Shown: positions 11,073 to 18,576 of the stretch, one piece after another
Layout of the letters: the number at the start of each line of letters is the position of its first letter
Numbering within the stretch: position 1 is the first letter of the stretch
Assembly: GCF_016809835.1 (NCBI RefSeq)
Contig: NZ_JAFBIL020000001.1
Location: forward strand, 868,001 to 932,000
Direction: 5' to 3'
DNA from: Massilia soli
GTDB lineage: Bacteria > Pseudomonadota > Gammaproteobacteria > Burkholderiales > Burkholderiaceae_D
Length of the DNA stretch: 64,000 bases
Made by a program: the position numbers and the translations under genes
Notes under the pieces: model-generated
Seen by the model: only the letters and a program-made list of their open reading frames with translations
The model's database searches: none
Told to the model about the DNA's origin: nothing

Positions 11073-11073
11073 C

Positions 11074-11419
11074 AATTCTGCAGTAACAACACCCATTCCA
11101 CAGCGCACTGTGCCGAGCCAATCTGCCATCCATTTTTTAACATTTCCCACGAAACCCGTTCAAATAAAAACAACCGATTCAACGGCCATACCCGCTCTTA
11201 ACCAAACAACATTTGATTTTGCTCAAACTTCCCGCCTAAGTGTTGTGTTTACCGCGAATGTCATTGAATTCCCGAATCTTTCTTTTGGTTTCGTCGTAAT
11301 CTGCAGAGCTTGCTTGAAAGCGAGTCTGCGTAACAATTGCGTAGAAAAAAAACGGCAGCACAGCTGGCCATCCAGTTGCGACTGCCACCATAAGATTCTT
11401 ACGGAAAAAAGGATTTGAC
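11074..11419. other. AT-richer intergenic region, leader of the S8 protease gene
   Basis: There are 346 bases without a convincing gene. The region is visibly less GC-rich than its flanks and presumably holds the promoter of the protease gene. An A-rich GGAAAAAAGGA ribosome-binding stretch lies just before the ATG at 11420. I see no reliable paired -35/-10 or operator. Confidence 0.5.
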
Positions 11420-13228
11420 ATGAAGCTGAAGCATTCGACGTACCCGGCAGTGTTGGGAGTTTTTGCAGCTGCAGTAGTCATCGGCGGGCCTCTGACCGCC
11501 AATGCCGCCGTGCCGGAGTTCCAGGCCACGGTGGAAGCCCAGACCATGCATACGGACCGCATGATCGTCAAGTACAAGGACTCCAAGCCTGCCGGCAAGG
11601 GTGCTGCCAAGCACGCCGCGGTCGGCAAGGATCGCGAAGCGATCCTGAACCGCGCCGGCCAGCAGTTCGGCCTGAGCATGAAACTGTCGCACGGCATCGC
11701 CACCGGCGCGCATGTCATGAAGCTGAACAAGCGCATGAGCGTCGCCGAAGTGCAGGCCCTGGCGCGCGACCTGATGGAACGCGATCCGAACGTCGAATAT
11801 GCTGAGCCAGACCGCATCATGCAAAAGTTGTTCACCCCGAACGACACCCGCTACAACGAACAATGGCACTACTTCGAAGCCACCGGCGGCCTGCGCGCCA
11901 ACCTGGCGTGGGACAAGTCGACCGGCACCGGCGTACGCGTCGCCGTCATCGACACCGGCTACCGTCCACATGCCGACCTGAGCGGCAAGATCGTCGGCGG
12001 CTACGACTTCATCACCGACACCTTCATCTCGAATGACGGCAACGGCCGCGACTCGGACGCGTCGGATCCGGGCGACCGTGTGCTGGCCGGCGAATGCGGC
12101 GGCGGCCAACCTACCCAGACCCAGAACTCCAGCTGGCACGGCACCCACGTCGCCGGCACCATCGCAGCGGCAACCAACAACGGCGCCGGCGTGGCTGGCG
12201 TTGCTTATGGCGCCACGGTGGTACCGGTACGCGTGCTGGGCAAGTGCGGCGGCTACACTTCGGACATCGCCGACGCGATCATCTGGTCGTCCGGCGGCAC
12301 CGTCAGCGGCGTGCCAGCCAACGCCTACCCGGCCAAGGTCATCAACATGTCGCTCGGCGGCGGCGGCGCCTGCGACACCACCAGCCAGAACGCGATCAAC
12401 AGCGCCCGCTCGCGCGGCACGGTCGTGATCGTCGCGGCCGGTAACGAAAACCAGAACGCCAGCAACTCCAACCCGGCCAACTGCGCCGGCGTGGTGACTG
12501 TTGCCGCGACCAACCGCTCCGGCGGCCGCGCCTGGTACTCGAACTACGGCACCGTGGTTGACGTGGCAGCGCCAGGTGGCGACACCAGCGTGGCCGCCAA
12601 CGGCATCCTGTCGACCCTGAACGCCGGCACCGGCGCGCCAGGCGCCGACAACTACGCCTTCTTCCAGGGCACCTCGATGGCGACGCCGCACGTCGCCGGC
12701 GTCGCTGCGCTGATGCTGTCGAAGAAATCGACGCTGACGCCGGACCAGATCGAGAGCATGTTGAAGTCGACTGCCCGCGCCTTCCCGGCAACCTGCACCA
12801 GCTGCGGCTCGGGCATCGTCGATGCCAACGCCGCGGTTGATGCGGCCATCGGCACCACCACCGGCACCACCTTGGCCGAAACCGAGTCCAACAACACGCT
12901 GGGCACCGCCGATCCGGTCGCGACCAGCGGCACGACCGTCAACGCCAACCTGGGTTCGACGACCGACACCGACTACTTCGTGGTCCAGCTGCCGGCCGGT
13001 AAAACCCTGAACTCGGTGCTCACCCCTGGCACCAAGGACTACGACCTGTACGTGTACAACAGTGCGGGCACGCAGCTCGGCAAGAGCGAAAACGGCGCCG
13101 GCTCGGTCGACACCGTCAATGTCACCAACACCGGCAGCACCACCTCGGCCCGCTACGTTCGCGTGGTGTACTACAGTGGCGGCACCGGCTCGACCAGCGG
13201 CACCTACACGCTCAAGCTGACCTGGTAA
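11420..13228 (+). CDS. Secreted subtilisin-like (S8) serine protease with PPC domain
   Basis: A 602-residue pre-pro-protease. Signal peptide at 1-30 (ending ANAA), a propeptide to about 135 (KYKDSKPAGKG, then MERDPNVEYAEPDRIMQ), and an S8 catalytic domain with the full triad: D178 (VIDTGY), H240 (HGTHVAG) and S419 (GTSMATPH). A C-terminal pre-peptidase domain (about 490-600, ESNNTLGTADPV and DTDYFVVQLPAGK) probably aids secretion and is removed afterwards. The enzyme should degrade extracellular protein. It is single-gene, with a strong terminator 25 bases after the stop. Confidence 0.96.
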   Translation: MKLKHSTYPAVLGVFAAAVVIGGPLTANAAVPEFQATVEAQTMHTDRMIVKYKDSKPAGKGAAKHAAVGKDREAILNRAGQQFGLSMKLSHGIATGAHVMKLNKRMSVAEVQALARDLMERDPNVEYAEPDRIMQKLFTPNDTRYNEQWHYFEATGGLRANLAWDKSTGTGVRVAVIDTGYRPHADLSGKIVGGYDFITDTFISNDGNGRDSDASDPGDRVLAGECGGGQPTQTQNSSWHGTHVAGTIAAATNNGAGVAGVAYGATVVPVRVLGKCGGYTSDIADAIIWSSGGTVSGVPANAYPAKVINMSLGGGGACDTTSQNAINSARSRGTVVIVAAGNENQNASNSNPANCAGVVTVAATNRSGGRAWYSNYGTVVDVAAPGGDTSVAANGILSTLNAGTGAPGADNYAFFQGTSMATPHVAGVAALMLSKKSTLTPDQIESMLKSTARAFPATCTSCGSGIVDANAAVDAAIGTTTGTTLAETESNNTLGTADPVATSGTTVNANLGSTTDTDYFVVQLPAGKTLNSVLTPGTKDYDLYVYNSAGTQLGKSENGAGSVDTVNVTNTGSTTSARYVRVVYYSGGTGSTSGTYTLKLTW

Positions 13229-13252
13229 GTTTCCAGCGAGGGTAGTGCCAGC

Positions 13253-13285
13253 AGGGCGGGAGACTTCGGTTTCCCGCCCTTTTTC
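13253..13285 (+). terminator. Rho-independent terminator of the S8 protease gene
   Basis: AGGGCGGGA pairs with TCCCGCCCT across a ten-base loop and is followed by TTTTCTTT. It lies between the protease stop and the dinB promoter. Confidence 0.9.
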
Positions 13286-13339
13286 TTTGGGGCCCAGCTC
13301 GTTGGGGTCATGTTGGACCCCCGAGGCGGCGCGGATTAC

Positions 13340-13386
13340 TTGCAACAAAAGCGATTTCAGATAATACTGTATGGAATTACAGTAGT
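13340..13386 (+). promoter_or_regulatory. dinB promoter with LexA (SOS) box
   Basis: A perfect CTGT-N8-ACAG box (CTGTATGGAATTACAG, 13367-13382), extended by TA/TA on both sides, overlaps the -10 TAATAC (13362-13367) of a promoter whose -35 is TTGCAA (13340-13345, 16-base spacer). The next gene is the translesion polymerase dinB, a classic LexA target, so LexA repression is well supported. Confidence 0.88.
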
Positions 13387-13411
13387 TGCCCGCCTTGTGG
13401 CACCCCGCCGA

Positions 13412-14491
13412 GTGAACGACCCCGTCCGAAAAATCATCCATTGCGACTGCGATTGTTTCTATGCGTCGGTCGAGATGCGCGACAACCCGGCGCTGCGCGA
13501 TGTGCCGCTGGCCGTCGGTGGGCGCTCCGATCAGCGCGGCGTCGTCGCCACCTGCAATTACGAGGCGCGCCGCTATGGCATCCATTCGGCCATGGCGACC
13601 GCGCAGGCCATGAAGCTGTGCCCCGATCTGGTGGTGATTCCGCCGAACATGGAGAAGTACCGCGTGGCGTCGCGCCAGATCCTTGCCATCTACAATGATT
13701 ACACCGAGATCGTCGAGCCGCTGTCACTCGACGAGGCCTATCTCGATGTGTCCGACTCGCCCCACTGCAAGGGCAGCGCGACCTTGATCGCCCAGCAAAT
13801 CCGGCGGCGCATCTTCGACACCGTCGGCATTACCGCGTCGGCGGGCGTCGGGCCGAACAAGTTTGTGGCGAAGGTCGCCAGCGACTGGAACAAGCCGGAT
13901 GGGCTGTTCCTGGTTCGCCCGGATGAGGTCGATGCTTTCGTCGCCGTATTGCCGGTCAAGAAGCTGTGGGGCGTCGGCAAGGTGACGGCAGCGAAACTGA
14001 ATCATCTCGGCGCCCAGACCTGCGGCGACCTGCGCAGCTGGACGCTGGCCGACCTGGAGCACCATTTCGGCAGCTTTGGGGCGCGCTTGCACGACTTGTG
14101 CCGCGGCATCGATAACCGCGCCGTGTCGACCTCGCGCGAGCGCAAGTCGGTCAGCGTCGAGGAAACCTACACGCCCGATGTGCCGGACCTGCAGAACTGC
14201 ATCGCATTGCTGCCCGAGTTGTTCGAGCGCCTGCAGGCGCGCATCAAGCGCTCGGGCACCGAGTCGGCCGCGCAGAAACCTTTTGTAAAGATCAAGTTTT
14301 CGGATTTCCGCCAGACGACCGTCGAGTCCGCCACGTCGGCACCCACGCTTGGGCATTTCGAGAACCTGATTGAAACCGCCTGGCAACGCGGCAAGCGCCC
14401 GGTGCGCCTGCTGGGCCTGGGCGTGCGGCTGGGCGAGGCCGAGGGCGTCGAACAGCTGAGCTTGTTTAGCGAGAGCGGCAGCGATATTTAA
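13412..14491 (+). CDS. dinB: DNA polymerase IV (translesion, Y family)
   Basis: A 359-residue Y-family polymerase. The N-terminus IIHCDCDCFYASVEMRD supplies the first metal-binding aspartates, SLDEAYLDVS the second acidic pair, and SAGVGPNKFVAKVASDWNKP the conserved fingers/thumb region. GTG 13412 (VNDPVRK) gives the normal start just before the polymerase core; an in-frame ATG at 13310 lies upstream of the -35 and SOS box and can be excluded as the start of the SOS transcript. The C-terminus ends in QLSLF, the expected sliding-clamp binding motif. It is probably damage-induced through the LexA box 30 bases upstream. Confidence 0.95.
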   Translation: MNDPVRKIIHCDCDCFYASVEMRDNPALRDVPLAVGGRSDQRGVVATCNYEARRYGIHSAMATAQAMKLCPDLVVIPPNMEKYRVASRQILAIYNDYTEIVEPLSLDEAYLDVSDSPHCKGSATLIAQQIRRRIFDTVGITASAGVGPNKFVAKVASDWNKPDGLFLVRPDEVDAFVAVLPVKKLWGVGKVTAAKLNHLGAQTCGDLRSWTLADLEHHFGSFGARLHDLCRGIDNRAVSTSRERKSVSVEETYTPDVPDLQNCIALLPELFERLQARIKRSGTESAAQKPFVKIKFSDFRQTTVESATSAPTLGHFENLIETAWQRGKRPVRLLGLGVRLGEAEGVEQLSLFSESGSDI

Positions 14492-14586
14492 GCGTCATCG
14501 TATGCAACATCCAGCCGTCCCGGGCCGGATCGAGCGTGTAGAATGGCGTTCCTCTGGACATACTGACTGACACAAGGTTTAGCAAA

Positions 14587-15483
14587 ATGTGGTTTAAGAA
14601 TCTACAGATTTACCGCCTGCCCGCACCGTGGGCTTACACACCCGAGCAGCTGGAAGAGGCGCTGGCGCCGACCCGCTTTGCTCCGGCATCGAGCAATGAA
14701 TTGCTGCGCCAGGGCTGGGATTCGCCGCGCGGTAATGGCAATCTGGTGCACACCGTAAACAAGCAGATGATGATCCTGCTCGGTACCGAAAAGAAGCTGC
14801 TGCCGACGTCGGTCATCAACCAGGTCGCCAAGGCCAAGGCGGCCGAGCTGGAAGAGGCGCAAGGCTTCGCGCCCGGCAAGAAGGCGATGAAAGAATTGAA
14901 GGAACGCGTTGCCGACGAGCTGCTGCCGCGCGCATTCAGCATCCGCAGCAACGTCTGGACCTGGATCGATCCGGTCAACGGCTGGCTGGTGGTCGATGCG
15001 GCCAGCCCGTCGAAGGCCGATGATGTGATCAAGCTGCTGTTGAAGGCGGTCGACCGCATGCCGCTGGAAAGCCTGCGCGTGCAGCGCTCGCCGGTCGCGG
15101 TGATGACGGCATGGCTGGAGATGGACGAAGCGCCGCACGGCTTTACCGTCGACCAGGACACCGAACTGCGCGCCACCGGCGAGAGCAAGGCCGCGGTGCG
15201 TTACGTGAAGCACACGCTGGAGCCGGACGACATCCGCCGCCATATCGCCGCCGGCAAGCAGTGCACGCGCCTGGCGATGACGTGGAACGACAAGGTCTCG
15301 TTCGTGCTGACCGAGTCGCTGGCGATCAAGGGCATCAAGCCGCTGGACGTCATCAAGGAAAACGACACCAGCACGCGCAATGACGAAGAGCGTTTCGACA
15401 ACGACATGATGTTGATGACGGGCGAACTGTCGAAGATGATGGGCGACATCGTCGAGGCGCTGGGCGGAGAAGCCAAGGCCTAA
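14587..15483 (+). CDS. rdgC: Recombination-associated protein RdgC
   Basis: A 298-residue protein matching RdgC from its first residues ([15 protein letters not shown]) to the end; the expected length is about 300. RdgC forms ring-shaped dimers around DNA and restrains RecA-driven recombination. It is nucleoid-associated and cytoplasmic. It follows dinB by 95 bases on the same strand; a separate promoter is possible, and no SOS box is visible in this gap. Confidence 0.96.
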   Translation: MWFKNLQIYRLPAPWAYTPEQLEEALAPTRFAPASSNELLRQGWDSPRGNGNLVHTVNKQMMILLGTEKKLLPTSVINQVAKAKAAELEEAQGFAPGKKAMKELKERVADELLPRAFSIRSNVWTWIDPVNGWLVVDAASPSKADDVIKLLLKAVDRMPLESLRVQRSPVAVMTAWLEMDEAPHGFTVDQDTELRATGESKAAVRYVKHTLEPDDIRRHIAAGKQCTRLAMTWNDKVSFVLTESLAIKGIKPLDVIKENDTSTRNDEERFDNDMMLMTGELSKMMGDIVEALGGEAKA

Positions 15484-15490
15484 GGGAATC

Positions 15491-15521
15491 CGGCGGATGC
15501 GGGCTGCGCCCTTATCCGCCG
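15491..15521. repeat. GGCGGAT...ATCCGCC palindromic repeat
   Basis: CGGCGGATGCGGGCTG followed by CGCCCTTATCCGCCG forms a short inverted repeat between the convergent rdgC and asparaginase genes. It belongs to the same family as the elements at 2516 and 37308 and may serve as a two-way transcript end. Confidence 0.6.
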
Positions 15522-15528
15522 ATCTGAC

Positions 15529-16014
15529 TTACAAAGGCTGGAACACGCCCGCCGCGCGGTTCTTGGTCACGTTATTCCACGTGAACACCTGCCCGTTCAT
15601 CGCCACATACACGCCCGGCGGCAAGGTCTGCGCCACGCCCGTTGCAAAGCCCAGGTTGAACAGCGCATCCGAGTTGGCAATCTCGTAAGGAATCATCGCG
15701 CCGGTCAGCACGATCGCCTGCTCCAGTCCCGCATTGCCCAGCACCTCGGCGGTTTCCTTCATGGTATCGGTGCCATGCACGATCACGATCGCTTTCTCTT
15801 TGGCGCCGCGGCATGAGGCGAGCACGCGCTGGCGGTCCTCCTCTTTCATATCCAGCGAATCGAGCAGCGGCAGCACTTCCAGTTCGACCGGAATCGTCAT
15901 GCGCGTGCGCGCCAGCACCTGCGGAAGATGGCTGTCGGAGAAGCCGAGGATGCCCGTCAGTTCGTCGTAGTGTTTGTCGAAGGTGCCGCCGGTGGCAATG
16001 ATGCGCAAGCTCAT
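15529..16014 (-). CDS. Single-domain asparaginase-family protein
   Basis: A 161-residue protein covering only the N-terminal domain of L-asparaginase. It holds both catalytic threonine motifs: TGGTFDKHY near residue 9 and HGTDTMKETA near residue 80. The normal enzyme has about 330 residues with a second C-terminal domain, which is absent here. The stop is clean and the codon use is ordinary, and such stand-alone asparaginase domains are annotated in other betaproteobacteria, so it is probably a real short family rather than a truncation. Activity on asparagine is not certain. It is convergent with rdgC. Confidence 0.85.
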   Translation of the reverse strand: MSLRIIATGGTFDKHYDELTGILGFSDSHLPQVLARTRMTIPVELEVLPLLDSLDMKEEDRQRVLASCRGAKEKAIVIVHGTDTMKETAEVLGNAGLEQAIVLTGAMIPYEIANSDALFNLGFATGVAQTLPPGVYVAMNGQVFTWNNVTKNRAAGVFQPL

Positions 16015-16168
16015 AATGGTCGTATCGTAGTTGGGTAAAAGTGGCTTATGATAGCCGTTACCACAGCTGCTGTCGAAATACGCGGCGATGATGTTTCAGG
16101 TTGTGACCGGGCTGGAATCCCCGATACCCCATCAGTACACTGATCCTTTATTTTTCCCGGCTTACCCG

Positions 16169-16924
16169 ATGAAAGCGCTTGCTCCAGGTACTGTTATTTT
16201 CCACCGCCATCGCGGCTACGGCGTCATCACCCACGTCAACCTGCTGACCGGCTGGATCTCCGCACGCTTCGGCTCCGAAGCGCGTACGCTCGACCTCAAC
16301 CTGTCATCCGATGAAGTGCAGCACGCCGACGGCGAGCCGATCCTGTTCCGCCGCGCGCCGCCCGACCGCATGCCGCATGCGCGCCTGATGGCGATGGTGC
16401 GTTCGCTGCATGAGGCCGGCTACGAAAAGCTGTACCTGTACTCCTGGCCCAAGCCATCCGGCTTGCACTGGCGCTGGCACTTGTTCACCGGCCAGCGCGA
16501 CTGGATGCAGCGCCCCTGGCGCGAGGGCTGGTATGGGTCGGGCGCCGACTACAACGTCAACCCGGTGATGGGCTGGGGCGATACGCCGGGCGCCACCACC
16601 GAGGAGCTGGTGCACGCGCTGGCCAAATTCGATCCGCAGGGATTGGCGCAGGCCCTTGGCCGCGATGAAGACCACAGCGCGTGGTTTGCCGATGTTTGCG
16701 ACGCGCTGCTGCCCGGCTACATGTACAGCCTCGATATGGAGAAGCCGGTCGCGGGCGGCTTGCGCGATACGCCGCCAGTGCCGGTGATTCCGGTACGCGC
16801 CACCTTGCCAGCCTATAGCGGGCCGGCGATCGGCTGGCCGCCGGGCTGGGCCGGCCTGTGGACGCGCGCGCATGTGATGCCGGCGCCAAAGATCCGCCTG
16901 ACGCCGCAGGAAGAAGAGCGCTGA
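16169..16924 (+). CDS. Hypothetical protein
   Basis: A 251-residue soluble protein beginning at ATG 16169 (MKALAPGTVIFHRHRGYGVI). The first 50 residues resemble a small beta-barrel of the kind found in CarD/PcrA-type tails (GTVIFHRHRGYGVITHV), followed by a Trp-rich region (YSWPKPSGLHWRWH). No known domain is recognised with confidence. An in-frame ATG at 16088 would add 27 residues of unlikely composition. It lies alone between a divergent asparaginase and a 256-base inverted-repeat element. Confidence 0.7.
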   Translation: MKALAPGTVIFHRHRGYGVITHVNLLTGWISARFGSEARTLDLNLSSDEVQHADGEPILFRRAPPDRMPHARLMAMVRSLHEAGYEKLYLYSWPKPSGLHWRWHLFTGQRDWMQRPWREGWYGSGADYNVNPVMGWGDTPGATTEELVHALAKFDPQGLAQALGRDEDHSAWFADVCDALLPGYMYSLDMEKPVAGGLRDTPPVPVIPVRATLPAYSGPAIGWPPGWAGLWTRAHVMPAPKIRLTPQEEER

Positions 16925-16930
16925 CATCCC

Positions 16931-17186
16931 GTCCGGAATATTCTTGTTGACAGTGCGATCGCCTCAATCGGGTTCGGGGCGCTCAAAGAAATCGCGACAT
17001 TGAGACTGGAAATGCAAGACTTAACGTCGCCCCTTCGAAGGCAGGGGCCAATGCTCGGCACGATTCGTATGGGCCCCTGCCTGCGCAGGGGCGACGTTGG
17101 CCTGCATTGCCGATTTCCTTGTGGCTGTCGCTTCTGAAACGACGCTTGGCTGCCGAGCGATTCGGGTAAAGCAGAATATTCCGGAC
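16931..17186. repeat. 256-bp element with 14-bp terminal inverted repeats (possible MITE)
   Basis: GTCCGGAATATTCT at 16931-16944 is the exact reverse complement of AGAATATTCCGGAC at 17173-17186. The DNA between has no gene but contains a second, 27-base imperfect hairpin. I see no target-site duplication beside the ends, so a MITE is only one explanation. Confidence 0.6.
17023..17098. repeat. Long imperfect hairpin, AACGTCGCCCC...GGGGCGACGTT
   Basis: AACGTCGCCCC-TTCGA-AGGCAGGGGCC pairs with GGCCCCTGCCTGCGCAGGGGCGACGTT over about 27 positions with a few mismatches. It lies within the 256-base element and is not followed by a T run. Confidence 0.7.
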
Positions 17187-17218
17187 AGCAGTGCGCCTGC
17201 GCGGGAACGGCGCCAGCG

Positions 17219-18217
17219 CTAGAGGCGCTGCTTGCCCAGCGCTTGCGGATTCAGGATATTGCTCGGCTCGCCCCTGGCGAAATTGACCAGGTTCTCGAAT
17301 GCCGCGCCAAAGTACATCTCGTAGCTGTCCTGTTCAACATAGCCGATGTGCGGCGTGGCCAGCACGGTCGGAATGCGCAGGATCGGCGCGCCCGCCGCCA
17401 GCGGCTCGCTGGTGAACACATCGAGCGCGGCGAAGCCAGGGCACCCCTCGCCAAGTGCCTGTTCCAGCGCACCCTCGGCCACCAGTTCGGCGCGGCTCGT
17501 GTTCACAAACAGCGCGGTGCGCTTCATGCGCGCCAGGCGCGCGTGGGTGACGATACCGCGCGTGCTGTCGGCCAGGCGCAGATGCAGGCTCAGCACATCG
17601 GCGCGCTCGAACAGGTCGTCGCAACTGGCCGCCGCTTCAAAGCCATCGGCCACAGCCGCCGCCCGGCTCGTTTCGCCGCCCCATACCAGCACCTGCATCC
17701 CGAAAGCCTTGCCGTAGCCGGCCACCATGCGGCCAATTTTTCCGTAGCCCCAGATCGCCAGCGTCCGTCCGCGCAGCACCGTGCCCAGTCCGTTTAGCTG
17801 CGGATTGATGGAGGCGGTCTGCCACAGCCCGTCCTTCAGGTTGCTTGCATACGGGACGATTTTGCGGGTGGCCGCCATGATCAGCGCCCAGGTCAGCTCG
17901 GCCGGCGCCACCGGCGAGCCGGTGCCTTCCGCGATCGCGATCCCGTACTCGGTCGCCGCCTCGACATCGACATGCCCGCTGACCTTGCCGGTTTGGGAAA
18001 TCAGCTGCAGATTCGGCAGGCGCGCCAGCAGCGCGCGCGGGAAAGCGGTGCGTTCGCGGATCAGCACCAGCGCGTCGTAAGGCGCCAGCCTGATCGCCAG
18101 CTGGCCCAGTCCGCGTGAGGAATTGGTGAATGTTTTGACCTCGTAGCCGTCCAATAATCTGAAACACGCGAGTCCGCGCGCGCTGTCCTGGTAATCGTCG
18201 AGAATTGCAATTTTCAT
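17219..18217 (-). CDS. D-2-hydroxyacid dehydrogenase
   Basis: A 332-residue NAD(P)-dependent dehydrogenase of the D-isomer-specific family, which interconverts 2-hydroxy and 2-oxo acids. The Rossmann glycine motif is WGYGKIGRM near residue 157. The C-terminal half keeps the catalytic arginine in LFVNTSRAELV, an acidic residue in DVFTSEPL and the histidine in ATPHIGYVE. The start gives an N-terminus (MKIAILDDYQDSARG) typical of this subgroup. The substrate cannot be told: glycerate, phosphoglycerate and lactate-type acids are all possible. It is divergent from pckG. Confidence 0.92.
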   Translation of the reverse strand: MKIAILDDYQDSARGLACFRLLDGYEVKTFTNSSRGLGQLAIRLAPYDALVLIRERTAFPRALLARLPNLQLISQTGKVSGHVDVEAATEYGIAIAEGTGSPVAPAELTWALIMAATRKIVPYASNLKDGLWQTASINPQLNGLGTVLRGRTLAIWGYGKIGRMVAGYGKAFGMQVLVWGGETSRAAAVADGFEAAASCDDLFERADVLSLHLRLADSTRGIVTHARLARMKRTALFVNTSRAELVAEGALEQALGEGCPGFAALDVFTSEPLAAGAPILRIPTVLATPHIGYVEQDSYEMYFGAAFENLVNFARGEPSNILNPQALGKQRL

Positions 18218-18353
18218 GGGAGATGCCAGATGTTGAGCTTGCCTACGTAGGTAAATAACAGGTTTCGTGAGTATCGAAATAGCTTACTACTTTAGTCGGG
18301 CATTATTCCTACATTTTTGTGGGTTTTGCATATTAAACGACTAATAGCGGGTG

Positions 18354-18576
18354 TACAATCGCCCTCTAAAATCGGGATTTGCCCGGGCCGGAGGCCCTCC
18401 AAATCCCTGCAACACCCAAGTCCACCAGCCTCGTCAAAGAGGTTGGCGACATGACCGCCGTACCGCCGGACCATCGGATCGCCTTCCCGTTCCAGCAGTC
18501 ACGTGCGCAAGAGCTCTCCAGCTGACGACGATCTGCCGTACAGGACCAAAGAATTTTAATTGGCATTGGAGGTACT
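18354..18576 (+). promoter_or_regulatory. Structured leader of pckG
   Basis: A likely -10 (TACAAT, 18354-18359) opens a leader of about 200 bases. It contains two hairpins: GGGATTTG/CAAATCCC with an inner GGGCC/GGCCC stem (18374-18407), and CCAGCCTC/GAGGTTGG (about 18424-18446). GGAGGT at 18569-18574 is a strong ribosome-binding site. No matching -35 is clear. A regulatory RNA is possible, but I do not recognise a known riboswitch class. Confidence 0.45.

Larger units (their letters stand above)
10708..11073 (+). repeat. 155-bp tandem repeat carrying the tRNA-Asp tail, a terminator and two palindromes
   Basis: Units begin at 10708, 10863 and 11018, exactly 155 bases apart; the third stops after its terminator. 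Each unit starts with the 20-base 3' end of tRNA-Asp and continues with a Rho-independent terminator. Units 1 and 2 then carry a hairpin (GCGTTCCCC/GGGGAACGC), a perfect 22-base palindrome centred on CTTGCAAG, and CGGCCTGCGGCACGTAGGC. Units 1 and 2 differ at very few positions (a visible A/G change after CGGTTT). Unit 3 has changes in the tRNA tail and in the terminator stem. The open frames through it are a by-product of the repeat. Confidence 0.93.

Noticed and set aside
10708-11073. CRISPR array
   Set aside because: The repeats are directly adjacent without variable spacers, the unit is 155 bases long, and no cas gene is nearby.
10906-11418. Open frames through the tRNA-Asp repeat region
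   Set aside because: They exist only because the 155-base repeat keeps frame-compatible copies, and they run through terminators and tRNA tails.
15529-16014. Asparaginase gene truncated by mutation
   Set aside because: There is no coding remnant of the second domain downstream. The next 3' sequence is a repeat and rdgC, so a natural single-domain form is more likely.
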